Source: an uncultured Lachnospiraceae bacterium | GTDB lineage: Bacteria > Bacillota > Clostridia > Lachnospirales > Lachnospiraceae | NCBI GenBank assembly: GCA_934293575.1 | Contig: CAKQYU010000005.1 | Location: 112,839 to 176,838 of the forward strand | Length of the DNA stretch: 64,000 nt | Direction of reading: 5' to 3' | In this document: positions 8,017-16,882 of the stretch, piece after piece | Position numbering within the stretch: position 1 is the first letter of the stretch | Layout of the letters: every line of letters begins with the position of its first letter | Notes under the pieces: model-generated | Seen by the model: only the letters and a program-made list of their open reading frames with translations | Told to the model about the DNA's origin: nothing | Database searches by the model: none | Program-made: the position numbers and the translations under genes

Positions 8017-8531
8017 GTAAAACCTACGGAAGTGCACTTTTTGAAGTGGCAAAGGAAAAAAATGCTTTGGATACCATTTTAGAAGAGGTACTTTTTGTAA
8101 AGCAGACGATGTTGGATAATCAGGATTTGAACAAGCTTTTACTTCATCCGAATATTGAAAAGGAAGAGAAGATAAAAGTAATTGAGAATATCTATAAAGG
8201 AAAAATATCCGACGAAATTACGGGACTTATGACAATGTTGGTGGATAAAGGTCACGTAAAAGATTTTATTGCGGTGTTTGATTATGTGATACATGCAATT
8301 AAGGAGGAAAAAGGAATCGGAATCGCCTATATTACCTCTGCGGTTTCACTGTCGGATGCACAGAAAAATAAAATCGAAAACAAATTAGTGGCAACAACGA
8401 AATACCATAAAATCGAAGGGATTTATCAGGTGGATTCCGGTTTGATTGGTGGTTTGGTAATTCGTATTGCCGATACGGTTGTGGACAGCAGTTTGAGGAC
8501 ACAGCTGGAGAAATTATCAAAACAATTATAA
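8001..8531 (+). CDS. atpH: F-type ATP synthase subunit delta
   Basis: A 176-residue subunit that caps F1 and joins it to the b stalk (OSCP homologue). The family pattern is clear: N-terminal six-helix region beginning with KTYGSALFEVAKE, the central LLHPNIEKEEKIKVIENI, and the C-terminal VDSGLIGGLVIRIADTVVDSSLRTQLEKL signature. It overlaps atpF by 16 bases, so translation is probably coupled. Confidence 0.94.
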   Translation: MAKQVSKTYGSALFEVAKEKNALDTILEEVLFVKQTMLDNQDLNKLLLHPNIEKEEKIKVIENIYKGKISDEITGLMTMLVDKGHVKDFIAVFDYVIHAIKEEKGIGIAYITSAVSLSDAQKNKIENKLVATTKYHKIEGIYQVDSGLIGGLVIRIADTVVDSSLRTQLEKLSKQL

Positions 8532-8598
8532 TATTGACTATGGTTAATATATGAGTAGATTTATACAAAATATGACAGAGAGAAGGTGCTAAATTTCT

Positions 8599-10101
8599 AT
8601 GAATTTAAGACCAGAAGAAATAAGTTCTGTAATCAAGGAACAGATTAAGAACTATTCGAAGGAATTAGAGACTTCTGAAGTTGGTACTGTTATCCAGGTG
8701 GCAGATGGTATTGCCCGAATTCATGGACTGGAAAATGCTATGCAGGGTGAATTGCTGGAATTCCCAGGCGAAGTATATGGAATGGTTATGAATTTAGAGG
8801 AAGACAATGTTGGTGCGGTTTTACTTGGAGCGAACAGAAATATCAATGAGGGAGATACAGTAAAGACAACAGGACGTGTCGTAGAAGTTCCTGTTGGAGA
8901 TGGAATGATTGGACGAGTTGTAAATGCACTTGGACAGCCGATTGACGGAAAGGGTCCGATTCATTCAATGAAATCAAGACCAATTGAAAGAGTGGCATCC
9001 GGCGTTATTTCCCGTAAGTCCGTAGACACTCCTTTGCAGACCGGTATTAAGGCGATTGATGCCATGGTTCCGATTGGAAGAGGACAGAGAGAGTTGATTA
9101 TCGGCGACCGACAGACCGGTAAAACAGCAATTGCGATTGATACCATTATCAATCAAAAAGGACAGGGCGTTAAGTGTATTTATGTTGCGATTGGTCAGAA
9201 AGCTTCTACCGTTGCAAATATTGTAAAATCATTAACGGAATATGGAGCTATGGATTATACAACAGTTGTAGCATCTACAGCATCTGAGCTTGCACCGCTT
9301 CAGTATATTGCCCCTTATACAGGTTGTGCAATTGGTGAGGAATGGATGGAAAACGGAGAGGATGTATTGGTAATCTATGATGATTTAAGCAAGCATGCAA
9401 CCGCTTACCGTACACTTTCCTTATTACTCCGTAGACCACCTGGACGTGAGGCATATCCGGGTGATGTATTCTATTTACATTCCAGATTGTTAGAGCGTGC
9501 AGCCAGATTATCGGATGAATTGGGCGGAGGTTCTTTAACCGCACTTCCGATTATTGAAACACAGGCGGGAGATGTATCGGCATATATTCCGACCAATGTA
9601 ATTTCGATTACAGACGGACAGATTTATCTGGAAACAGAAATGTTTAACGCAGGTTTCAGACCGGCTATTAATGCAGGACTTTCGGTATCCCGTGTTGGTG
9701 GTGCGGCACAGATTGGAGCAATGAAGAAAATTGCATCGCCAATTCGTACAGAGCTTGCACAGTATAGAGAGCTTGCAGCATTTGCGCAGTTTGGTTCGGA
9801 ATTGGATGATGATACAAAGGATCGTTTGGCACAGGGTGAACGTATCAAAGAAATGTTGAAACAGCCGCAGTATAAGCCGATGCCGGTTGAAAAACAGGTT
9901 GTTATTATTTATGCAGCAACAAAGCGGTATTTAATTGATGTTCCGGTAGATGAAATATTAGACTTTGAAAAAGGTTTATTTGACTACATGGAAACACAGG
10001 CTCCGGATGTTTTGGCAAAGATTCGGGATGAGAAGAAATTGTCTCCGGAATTGGAAGAGATGTTAGATCAGGCAATTACCACTTATAAAGCAGAACGATA
10101 A
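8599..10101 (+). CDS. atpA: F-type ATP synthase subunit alpha
   Basis: A 500-residue non-catalytic nucleotide-binding subunit of F1. It begins with the typical MNLRPEEISSVIKEQI, has a beta-barrel domain (to about 95), the Walker A motif GDRQTGKTAI (near 169-178), Walker B VLVIYDDLSKHA, and the LLRRPPGREAYPGDVFYLHSRLLERAA signature, followed by the helical C-terminal domain. Full length for the family. RBS GAGAAGGTG lies before the ATG. Confidence 0.97.
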   Translation: MNLRPEEISSVIKEQIKNYSKELETSEVGTVIQVADGIARIHGLENAMQGELLEFPGEVYGMVMNLEEDNVGAVLLGANRNINEGDTVKTTGRVVEVPVGDGMIGRVVNALGQPIDGKGPIHSMKSRPIERVASGVISRKSVDTPLQTGIKAIDAMVPIGRGQRELIIGDRQTGKTAIAIDTIINQKGQGVKCIYVAIGQKASTVANIVKSLTEYGAMDYTTVVASTASELAPLQYIAPYTGCAIGEEWMENGEDVLVIYDDLSKHATAYRTLSLLLRRPPGREAYPGDVFYLHSRLLERAARLSDELGGGSLTALPIIETQAGDVSAYIPTNVISITDGQIYLETEMFNAGFRPAINAGLSVSRVGGAAQIGAMKKIASPIRTELAQYRELAAFAQFGSELDDDTKDRLAQGERIKEMLKQPQYKPMPVEKQVVIIYAATKRYLIDVPVDEILDFEKGLFDYMETQAPDVLAKIRDEKKLSPELEEMLDQAITTYKAER

Positions 10102-10167
10102 TTTCATTTTATTCCTATAAAATGATGAAATCGGTGCCGTAGTATTTATAGAAAGAGGTGAATTGTC

Positions 10168-11031
10168 TTGGCATCTATGAGAGATATTAAAAGGCGGAAG
10201 GAAAGCGTTGCCAGTACCGGTCAGATTACCAAGGCAATGAAATTGGTTTCCACCGTCAAGCTTCAAAAAGCGAAGTCCAGAGCGGAAAGCAATAAACCCT
10301 ATTTTACTTTATTATACGAAACCATGTGTTCCACTTTGGCACGGAGCGGCGGAGTAGAACACAGATATCTGAATGGAAGAGAGGATGGAAGAAAACTTGT
10401 AATCGCAATTACATCCAACCGGGGACTTGCAGGAGGATATAATAACAATATTGTAAAAGAGATTGCAAGTGCATTTAATCCGGAGGAAACGGACATTTAT
10501 GCACTTGGTAAAAAGGGACTGGAAGGACTTTCCAGAAAAGGATTTAAGATATTAGAGGATTATTCAGAGGTAATGAATGCACCACTGTATTCGGATGCGA
10601 TTCATATCGGGAAAAATGTACTGGCTGCATTTGAAAGCGGGGAAGTATCGGAAATATATCTGGCATATACCAGTTTTAAAAATACGGTTGTACAGGAGCC
10701 GCAGTTAATCAAGCTGTTGCCAATCGATATGGATGAAATGATGAAGGATATGTCGATGGATATTGACACCACAACCTTAATGAATTATGAGCCTGAGGTT
10801 GATGAGGCATTAGAGATGATTATTCCGAAGTATATGAATAATATTATATATGGTGCATTTGTTGAGGCAGTGGCAAGTGAAAACGGTGCAAGAATGCAGG
10901 CAATGGATTCGGCAACAAAGAATGCAGATGATATGATTGCAGATTTATCATTGAAATACAATCGAGCCCGTCAGAGTTCCATTACACAGGAGCTTACAGA
11001 AATTATTGCAGGTGCGGAAGCAATTTCTTAA
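10168..11031 (+). CDS. atpG: F-type ATP synthase subunit gamma
   Basis: A 287-residue central rotor shaft. The two long coiled-coil helices are the N-terminal MASMRDIKRRKESVASTGQI region and the C-terminal ENGARMQAMDSATKNADDMI...NRARQSSITQELTEI region; a Rossmann-like domain lies between them. I take the TTG at 10168 as the start because AGAGGTG is 7 bases before it and the family start MA(S)MRDIK is then complete; the ATG at 10177 is the alternative. Confidence 0.95.
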   Translation: MASMRDIKRRKESVASTGQITKAMKLVSTVKLQKAKSRAESNKPYFTLLYETMCSTLARSGGVEHRYLNGREDGRKLVIAITSNRGLAGGYNNNIVKEIASAFNPEETDIYALGKKGLEGLSRKGFKILEDYSEVMNAPLYSDAIHIGKNVLAAFESGEVSEIYLAYTSFKNTVVQEPQLIKLLPIDMDEMMKDMSMDIDTTTLMNYEPEVDEALEMIIPKYMNNIIYGAFVEAVASENGARMQAMDSATKNADDMIADLSLKYNRARQSSITQELTEIIAGAEAIS

Positions 11032-11078
11032 ATCTGTAAATGGATATAAAACTATAACGAACAAGAAAGGATTACAAT

Positions 11079-12470
11079 ATGGCAGAAAGAAGTGTCGGTA
11101 AAATCACGCAGGTAATTAGTGCCGTATTAGATATTAAATTCAGTGAAGGCAGACTTCCTGAAATTAATGAGGCAATTACAATTGCTACAAAGGATGGTGG
11201 AGTGCTGACCGCAGAGGTTGCACAGCATTTAGGTGATGATACCGTGAAATGTATAGCCATGGGACCAACGGATGGATTGGTTCGTGGAATGAAAGCAGTT
11301 GCTACCGGTGCTCCGATTATGGTTCCGGTTGGAGAGAATACATTAGGTCGTATTTTTAATGTATTGGGTCAGCCAATCGATAATAAGCCGGCTCCGGATA
11401 CAAAGGAGTATTTCCCGATTCACAGAAAAGCGCCTGAGTTTTCGGAACAGGCAACAGAAACAGAGATATTAGAAACCGGTATTAAGGTTGTAGATTTACT
11501 TTGTCCTTATCAGAAGGGTGGTAAAATCGGATTATTTGGTGGTGCCGGTGTTGGTAAAACCGTATTGATTCAGGAGTTAATCCGTAATATTGCAACAGAG
11601 CATGGTGGATATTCTGTATTTACCGGTGTAGGAGAACGTACAAGAGAGGGTAATGACCTTTACTACGAAATGACAGAATCCGGTGTTATCAATAAGACGA
11701 CAATGGTATTTGGTCAGATGAATGAGCCGCCGGGAGCACGTATGCGAGTAGGTTTAACAGGGCTTACCATGGCAGAATATTTCCGTGATCAGGGTGGAAA
11801 GGATGTATTATTATTTATTGATAATATTTTCCGTTTTACACAGGCAGGTTCTGAGGTATCCGCATTGCTTGGACGTGTACCTTCGGCAGTAGGTTACCAG
11901 CCAACGCTTCAGACAGAGATGGGTGCATTACAGGAAAGAATTACATCAACAAAAAATGGTTCCATTACATCGGTACAGGCCGTTTATGTTCCTGCGGATG
12001 ACTTAACAGACCCGGCTCCTGCTACAACATTTGCACATCTGGATGCAACAACCGTATTGTCCCGTGCAATTGTAGAACAGGGTATCTATCCGGCTGTTGA
12101 TCCGTTAGAGTCAACTTCAAGAATCTTAGATCCGAAGGTTGTAGGAGAAGAGCATTATAAGGTTGCCCGTGGAGTTCAGGAAATTCTACAAAAATATAAA
12201 GAGCTGCAGGATATTATTGCAATTCTTGGTATGGATGAATTATCGGAAGAAGATAAGGTTGTGGTTTCCCGCGCGCGTAAAGTACAGAGATTTTTATCAC
12301 AGCCGTTCCATGTTGCAGAACAGTTTACAGGTACAGAAGGTAAGTATGTACCGGTTGCAGAAACCATTCGTGGATTTAAAGAAATTATCGAAGGAAAACA
12401 TGATGATATTCCGGAGGGTTATTTCTTAAATGCCGGTACGATTGATGATGTACTTGCCAGGGTAAAATAA
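11079..12470 (+). CDS. atpD: F-type ATP synthase subunit beta
   Basis: A 463-residue catalytic subunit of F1. The Walker A motif GGAGVGKTVLIQEL is near residue 150; catalytic Glu is in GVGERTREGNDLY; Walker B is VLLFIDNIFRFTQAGSEVSALLGR; the DELSEEDK motif (the DELSEED lever) is near 380. Full length. A good AAGAAAGGA site precedes the ATG. atpC follows after 14 bases. Confidence 0.98.
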   Translation: MAERSVGKITQVISAVLDIKFSEGRLPEINEAITIATKDGGVLTAEVAQHLGDDTVKCIAMGPTDGLVRGMKAVATGAPIMVPVGENTLGRIFNVLGQPIDNKPAPDTKEYFPIHRKAPEFSEQATETEILETGIKVVDLLCPYQKGGKIGLFGGAGVGKTVLIQELIRNIATEHGGYSVFTGVGERTREGNDLYYEMTESGVINKTTMVFGQMNEPPGARMRVGLTGLTMAEYFRDQGGKDVLLFIDNIFRFTQAGSEVSALLGRVPSAVGYQPTLQTEMGALQERITSTKNGSITSVQAVYVPADDLTDPAPATTFAHLDATTVLSRAIVEQGIYPAVDPLESTSRILDPKVVGEEHYKVARGVQEILQKYKELQDIIAILGMDELSEEDKVVVSRARKVQRFLSQPFHVAEQFTGTEGKYVPVAETIRGFKEIIEGKHDDIPEGYFLNAGTIDDVLARVK

Positions 12471-12484
12471 AGAGGAGAATATGA

Positions 12485-12883
12485 ATGGCAGATAGTATGA
12501 AATTGGAAATTGTCGCTCCGGAACGTATATTTTATAGGGGTGATGTAACTTTCTTAGAGTTTACTACGACAGAAGGTAATATGGGTGTATATCCAAATCA
12601 TGTTCCCCTGACTGCGATTATTGCACCGGGTGTTCTTCGGATTCATGAAAATGAAGAGGTAAAAGAGGCTGCGTTGATGTCCGGATTTATTCAGATTTTA
12701 CAGGATAAGGTAACAATCCTTGCAGAAAGTATTGAGTGGCCGGATGAGATTGACTTAAACCGTGCAAAGGAAGCAGAAGTAAGAGCAAGGCGGCGTATAG
12801 AGGAGGGTTCCGGTACAGATTTACATCGTGCGGAACTTGCCTTGAAGAGAGCATTGATTCGTCAGAGTCTGACGAAGGCATAG
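12485..12883 (+). CDS. atpC: F-type ATP synthase subunit epsilon
   Basis: A 132-residue subunit that binds gamma and can inhibit ATP hydrolysis. The N-terminal beta-sandwich shows the motif LEFTTTEGNMGVYPNHVPLTAII and the C-terminal part is a two-helix domain (about 88-132, rich in Arg, Ala and Glu). It is the last gene of the operon, with a strong terminator following. Confidence 0.95.
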   Translation: MADSMKLEIVAPERIFYRGDVTFLEFTTTEGNMGVYPNHVPLTAIIAPGVLRIHENEEVKEAALMSGFIQILQDKVTILAESIEWPDEIDLNRAKEAEVRARRRIEEGSGTDLHRAELALKRALIRQSLTKA

Positions 12884-12891
12884 AAGATAAC

Positions 12892-12931
12892 AAAAGAGGT
12901 GACAGACGGATAAAAGTTTGTCACCTCTTTT
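12892..12931. terminator. Bidirectional terminator between atpC and the convergent ATPase gene
   Basis: AAAAGAGGTGACA (12892-12904) pairs perfectly with TGTCACCTCTTTT (12919-12931). The A-run and T-run on both sides allow use from both directions, which fits the convergent genes on each side. Confidence 0.85.
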
Positions 12932-12937
12932 AATGCT

Positions 12938-13969
12938 TTATTCCATATATAATTCTACAAATTCTTTAAACCGGGGTAAGGTAAAAGCAATTTGACCGCG
13001 GACTTTTCCGTTAATAATGCCTTTTTTAATTAATCTGTCTCTGTAAACCGAAAACTCGTTTTTCTTCATGTTGCACAATTTCATGATGTCTTCTGTTGTA
13101 TAATTGGATTTGGCAATGGCAATTACAAGAGATTTATCCTTTTCTGATAATTCGGACCAGATTTTATTGTATACATATTCGTTCAAATAATAATCAAATC
13201 GAACCAGTTCCTCTGTATATTCTTTCTTGCTTTCATAACAAAGATAGCCTAAAACCTGAAATGCAAAAGGGTAGCCGCATGTGGTGTCTGCCATTTTGAG
13301 GGAAGCTTCTTTTGAGATATTAAGGTTTTGCCGATAACTTTCTGCCATCATTATTTTATTAAGAGGTTCTAATTCTAATCGGGGTGTTCGTAATAAAAAG
13401 GTAACGTTATCCGAATTTTGTAGGTCGCTGATATTTTCATAAAGTCCGGTCATCAATAAATAAACCGGCATTTTTTCCCTTAATAATAATTGGAATGTAT
13501 TTGAAAAAATTTTCATATTATCATTACTGATAACCTCGTCAATTGCAATTAAAACTTTTTGATTTTTTTCTTTTATTACTTCAAACATTCTTTCCAGAGC
13601 TGTTTCAATATCCGTAATAGGAGGAGCTGTTTTTAAAGCAATACCAATATTAAAAAAAGAAAGATTGATGTTTGCATTATCAAATAATCCTAATAATGGT
13701 TTACAATTATATAGTTTTGCAGCTAAAGAATGTAACAGATCCATACCGGAATTAAGATTTATTACAATCCAGTTTTTATCCTCATTCAAACGATTACAGA
13801 TTTCGGAGAGCGTTACAGTTTTTCCGATTCCTCTTACTCCGGAAATAATGCATGCTTGATAGCTGGGTTCCTCTTCTGAAAAGTCGTCTACAATTTTATT
13901 TATCTGAGCAATTCTGGAAACTAACTGTGTTGGTTCTTTCCCAAATGAAATGGTATAGGGATTTTTCAT
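12938..13969 (-). CDS. Orphan AAA+/STAND-type ATPase
   Basis: A 343-residue protein of the archaeal-type ATPase/COG1672 kind. The Walker A motif GVRGIGKTVTL is at about residues 44-54, a Walker B-like strand VLIAIDEV at about 138-145, and a sensor-like LLMTGLYENI region. The C-terminal 90 residues (from about 250) look like a winged helix (YTTEDIMKLCNMKKNEFSVYRDRLIKKGII). Family knowledge: such ATPases are found alone in many anaerobes and their substrates are unknown; several belong to mobile or defence islands. The start codon is directly preceded by a repeat array, one copy of which supplies its Shine-Dalgarno sequence. It lies convergent to the atp operon. Function not assigned. Confidence 0.75.
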   Translation of the reverse strand: MKNPYTISFGKEPTQLVSRIAQINKIVDDFSEEEPSYQACIISGVRGIGKTVTLSEICNRLNEDKNWIVINLNSGMDLLHSLAAKLYNCKPLLGLFDNANINLSFFNIGIALKTAPPITDIETALERMFEVIKEKNQKVLIAIDEVISNDNMKIFSNTFQLLLREKMPVYLLMTGLYENISDLQNSDNVTFLLRTPRLELEPLNKIMMAESYRQNLNISKEASLKMADTTCGYPFAFQVLGYLCYESKKEYTEELVRFDYYLNEYVYNKIWSELSEKDKSLVIAIAKSNYTTEDIMKLCNMKKNEFSVYRDRLIKKGIINGKVRGQIAFTLPRFKEFVELYME

Positions 13970-14047
13970 TTTATACTCCTTTATACTTTTGAAATGTTTT
14001 TATACTCGTTTATACTTTGATTTTTATTTTATACTCGTTTATACTTT
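13970..14047. repeat. Three 20-bp repeats at 29-bp period in front of the ATPase gene
   Basis: Three copies of TTTATACTCGTTTATACTTT-type sequence start at 13970, 13999 and 14028, exactly 29 bp apart. Each copy contains two TTTATACT half-sites 10 bp apart. Copy 1 differs from copies 2 and 3 by one base (CC for CG), and on the minus strand that change creates AAAGGAG, which is the Shine-Dalgarno site of the ATPase gene (start at 13969). The array looks like an operator or translational control element of the gene. Confidence 0.85.
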
Positions 14048-14064
14048 GTGTCAATAAAAATAAT

Positions 14065-14093
14065 TTGACAGGATTCGGAAACTATGCTATATT
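14065..14093 (+). promoter_or_regulatory. Predicted strong promoter for the aldolase-like gene
   Basis: TTGACA at 14065-14070, 17-base spacer, TATATT at 14088-14093. The leader that follows has a short dyad AATGCTT/AAGCGTT near 14107-14124. Confidence 0.75.
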
Positions 14094-14170
14094 ACAAAAG
14101 TCGTTTAATGCTTTTAAGCGTTAAAGCGTTGAATCTAAAAAGTAAATAATATATTTAAGGAGTAATAGAT

Positions 14171-15145
14171 ATGAAAGAGATTTCTAAATTAATGGGTTAC
14201 CGGAAAGAAGTTAAGGTTTTGGATGCCACCCTTCGAGATGGTGGTTTGGTAAATAATTTCTATTTTACAGACGAATTTGTAAAGGATTTGTATCGCACGA
14301 ATGTGAAAGCCGGTGTTGATTATATGGAAATGGGTTATCGTGCGGATAAGACCATGTTTGATGTTGATAAATTCGGTAAATGGAAGTTCTGTAATGATGA
14401 TGATATTATAGATGTGATTGGTGAGAAGGATTCATCTTTGAAACTTGCAATTATGGCAGATGTAGGTCGATGTGATTACAAAAATGATATTCAGGATAGA
14501 AGTAATTCCCCGATTGATTTGGTTCGGGTTGCTACTTATCTTCATCAGATTCCGACTGCAATTGACATGATTGAGGATGCGGCAAAAAAAGGTTATGAAG
14601 TAACCTGTAATATTATGGCGATTTCCAATACACAGGAGGCGGATCTTCGTGTTGCTTTGGAAGAACTTGGAAAAACTCCGGTAGATACTTTCTATATTGT
14701 AGATAGTTTTGGGGCAATGTATCCGGAGCAGATTGCAAGACTTTCCGACATTTATCTGGATGTGGCTTCTAAGTATGGAAAAAAAGTCGGTATGCATGCA
14801 CATAATAACCAGCAGTTAGCATTTGCCAATACAATTGAGGCTGTCGGAGACGGAGTTGACTGGTTAGACGGAACCTATTCCGGAATGGGACGTGGAGCCG
14901 GTAACTGTCAGATGGAATTGTTGCTCGGTTTTTTGAAGAATCCAAAGTACAATGTTTATCCTGCATTCCAGTTCATTGAAAAACATATGACAAAATTAAA
15001 AGAAGAGGGTGTTGTCTGGGGATTTGATTTACAGTATTTAATGACCGGTCTGTTGAATCAGCACCCAAGAACAGCAATTGCATTTACGAATGAAAAGCGT
15101 AAGGATTATGCGGAGTTTTATAAAGAATTAGAAAGTCAGGATTAG
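14171..15145 (+). CDS. HMGL-like (DRE-TIM) aldolase/lyase-family protein
   Basis: A 324-residue TIM-barrel protein of the HMG-CoA lyase/4-hydroxy-2-oxovalerate aldolase superfamily. The metal-binding DRE-type motif is VLDATLRDGG near residues 18-27; the barrel shows DTFYIVDSFGAMYPEQI, and the second metal site is GMHAHNNQQLAFANTIEAV, followed by the DGTYSGMGRGAGN loop. Family members cleave or form C-C bonds next to a carboxylate. This short form has no C-terminal regulatory domain and is close in length to HOA-type aldolases (DmpG), but no acetaldehyde dehydrogenase partner is nearby, so the substrate remains open. Own promoter and own terminator, thus monocistronic. Confidence 0.8.
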   Translation: MKEISKLMGYRKEVKVLDATLRDGGLVNNFYFTDEFVKDLYRTNVKAGVDYMEMGYRADKTMFDVDKFGKWKFCNDDDIIDVIGEKDSSLKLAIMADVGRCDYKNDIQDRSNSPIDLVRVATYLHQIPTAIDMIEDAAKKGYEVTCNIMAISNTQEADLRVALEELGKTPVDTFYIVDSFGAMYPEQIARLSDIYLDVASKYGKKVGMHAHNNQQLAFANTIEAVGDGVDWLDGTYSGMGRGAGNCQMELLLGFLKNPKYNVYPAFQFIEKHMTKLKEEGVVWGFDLQYLMTGLLNQHPRTAIAFTNEKRKDYAEFYKELESQD

Positions 15146-15146
15146 T

Positions 15147-15190
15147 AATAATTAAGGAGGGGACATCCCCTCCTTAATTATTGTTTCTAT
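15147..15190. terminator. Perfect 16-bp terminator stem
   Basis: AATAATTAAGGAGGGG (15147-15162), loop ACAT, CCCCTCCTTAATTATT (15167-15182), then TGTTTCT. It lies between the aldolase-like gene and the convergent anti-sigma gene. Confidence 0.9.
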
Positions 15191-15212
15191 CTATTATTGA
15201 AAAATTATGAAC

Positions 15213-16262
15213 TTACTGATTCAGTTTGGAAATGCCGTAAACATTTTTTTCATAGCAATCAGATGATTTAATATAAAGCGTTTCTCCGATTTTGCATTTT
15301 ACCAACATACATCTTAATTTATATTGGTTATTGCCTAGTGCTTCTATGCCGGAACCGCCTATAGATGTAAGTTCGTTTCCTGACTGGTCAACTATGTTAA
15401 AGGTTAATCCATCATCAGGATTTTCTGCATTATCATTGCTATAATAAATGTCAACATAAGTTCCTAAATCTGTTTGAATCACCTCAGCCTTTTCAATTTT
15501 AAAAAAGGTTCCCTGAAATGTGTTTTCATTGCAGGTGTATAAGGTGGATGATGTGGTTGACATATCCTGCAGACTGAAAGTGGATTCCAGACGCATTATG
15601 TTGTTATCTCCAGACGGATGCCCGGTTGCGATAACCTTGATATCTCTTGTTTTTGCTGGTTCGGTTACTCCACAATGAATAAATATATCCATTACATCAT
15701 CTTCGACAGAAACAAAATCCATAGAAGCTTCCGCAATTCCCAGTTCATCCCGGTTTAATATTCCACCGCCGATATTAACAATTGTCAGATTTTTTTCTGT
15801 GGCGTATTCCTGTATTGTTTTATCCTCAGTATATCCCCAGCTTTTCATTGAATCTTCTGGCATGGCATCTTCCGGTATGAACAGATATTTATTACTTTCT
15901 TTTGCATGGACTTCATACACTAACATAATGGATTCGCTGTCGCATAAGGCTTCTTTAATACTGCATTCATAAATTGTGTTATTTTCTTTTTGTGTAACAT
16001 CAATGTCTGTTTTTATTTCATCTGCTGCATTTTCGGGCAGTTCAATACCTGATTGTTTTGTAAAATCCAGTATTCCAAAATGTTTTGCTGTGGCATATAC
16101 ACCGGTTCCGGCACATGCTAATAACACACAGCATGCACAGGCAGCTATAATTTTTCCTGATAAATTTTTTTTCTTGTTCTTCATAGCGTTTACCTCCAAA
16201 GATATTGGATTGGAAGTTGCTAATACATTAAATACCCGTTTATAGTTTTCTTTATTCGTCAT
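15213..16262 (-). CDS. Putative anti-sigma factor, DUF4179-like membrane protein
   Basis: A 349-residue protein with a short cytoplasmic N-terminus, one membrane helix (about residues 37-58, IIAACACCVLLACAGTGVYATA) and a large extracytoplasmic domain (about 60-349). This topology and the position directly after an ECF sigma gene, with an 11-base overlap, indicate an anti-sigma factor that holds the sigma factor at the membrane until an outside signal acts. The cytoplasmic part (about 35 residues) is short for a sigma-binding domain, and no ZAS zinc motif is present. The DUF4179 assignment is from overall pattern only. Confidence 0.7.
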   Translation of the reverse strand: MTNKENYKRVFNVLATSNPISLEVNAMKNKKKNLSGKIIAACACCVLLACAGTGVYATAKHFGILDFTKQSGIELPENAADEIKTDIDVTQKENNTIYECSIKEALCDSESIMLVYEVHAKESNKYLFIPEDAMPEDSMKSWGYTEDKTIQEYATEKNLTIVNIGGGILNRDELGIAEASMDFVSVEDDVMDIFIHCGVTEPAKTRDIKVIATGHPSGDNNIMRLESTFSLQDMSTTSSTLYTCNENTFQGTFFKIEKAEVIQTDLGTYVDIYYSNDNAENPDDGLTFNIVDQSGNELTSIGGSGIEALGNNQYKLRCMLVKCKIGETLYIKSSDCYEKNVYGISKLNQ

Positions 16263-16734
16263 CTTTCCAACCCTCCATTAAAACGTCTTTTAGTAGTTTG
16301 CGAGCTCTTGATAATCTTACTTTGACATTACTTTCACTTATCCGGACAATGTTTGAAATTTCTTTTATTGTCATATCTTCATAATAAAATAAATGAATTA
16401 CGATTCGATATTTTTCCGGCAAATTCAAAACAGCTTCAAACAGATTACTGTCATCCTTGTTTTCGAATGGTAAAGTTTCTATATAATCATCGATTTGTAC
16501 CCGGTTTCGTTTCCAAAATGATTTATTAGAATCCTTCGCCTTGTTGATTGCAACACGAAATAGCCATGCCCTGATATGTGTTTCGTCATTAAATTTTTGA
16601 TTTGAAGTTAAATAGGCAATAAAGGTATCTTGCACAATATCTTTTGCATCTTCTGCATTTTTGCATATATTAAATGCTGTAATAAAAAGATTTGTCTGAT
16701 ACTCCTTTATCAACCATTCTATTGTGTTATTCAT
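16252..16734 (-). CDS. ECF-type RNA polymerase sigma factor
   Basis: A 160-residue group 4 sigma factor. Region 2 (about 8-75) has the NAEDAKDIVQDTFIAYL -10 recognition helix and HIRAWLFRVAINKAKD; region 4 (about 105-155) has the helix-turn-helix LPEKYRIVIHLFYYEDMTIKEISNIVRISESNVKVRLSRARKLLK in pieces that match sigma-70 region 4.2. No sigma regions 1.1 or 3. RBS GAGGAG stands upstream of the ATG. The downstream overlapping gene is its likely anti-sigma factor, and a promoter of ECF type stands directly upstream, suggesting autoregulation. Confidence 0.92.
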   Translation of the reverse strand: MNNTIEWLIKEYQTNLFITAFNICKNAEDAKDIVQDTFIAYLTSNQKFNDETHIRAWLFRVAINKAKDSNKSFWKRNRVQIDDYIETLPFENKDDSNLFEAVLNLPEKYRIVIHLFYYEDMTIKEISNIVRISESNVKVRLSRARKLLKDVLMEGWKDDE

Positions 16735-16777
16735 GAGTTTCTCCTCATTTTCTTTCTTTGTAAGGTCCCTACATAAA

Positions 16778-16807
16778 TAGAACGATTAAAAAAACAAAAA
16801 GGTTACA
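16778..16807 (-). promoter_or_regulatory. ECF-type autoregulatory promoter
   Basis: Read on the minus strand: TGTAACC (16807-16801), 16-base spacer, CGTTCTA (16784-16778). An AAC-containing -35 and a CGT-containing -10 with 16-bp spacing is the common plan of ECF sigma promoters, which usually drive their own gene. It is 44 bases before the sigma start codon. Confidence 0.55.
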
Positions 16808-16848
16808 TTTATATATAAATAAAAACGAAAAAAAGTCAACAAATCCAC

Positions 16849-16877
16849 TTGCAAAATAGGAAGGAATCTTATATGCT
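16849..16877 (+). promoter_or_regulatory. Predicted promoter for the ZTP riboswitch and purH-like gene
   Basis: TTGCAA at 16849-16854, 17-base spacer, TATGCT at 16872-16877, ending 6 bases before the riboswitch. Confidence 0.6.
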
Positions 16878-16882
16878 AGGGG

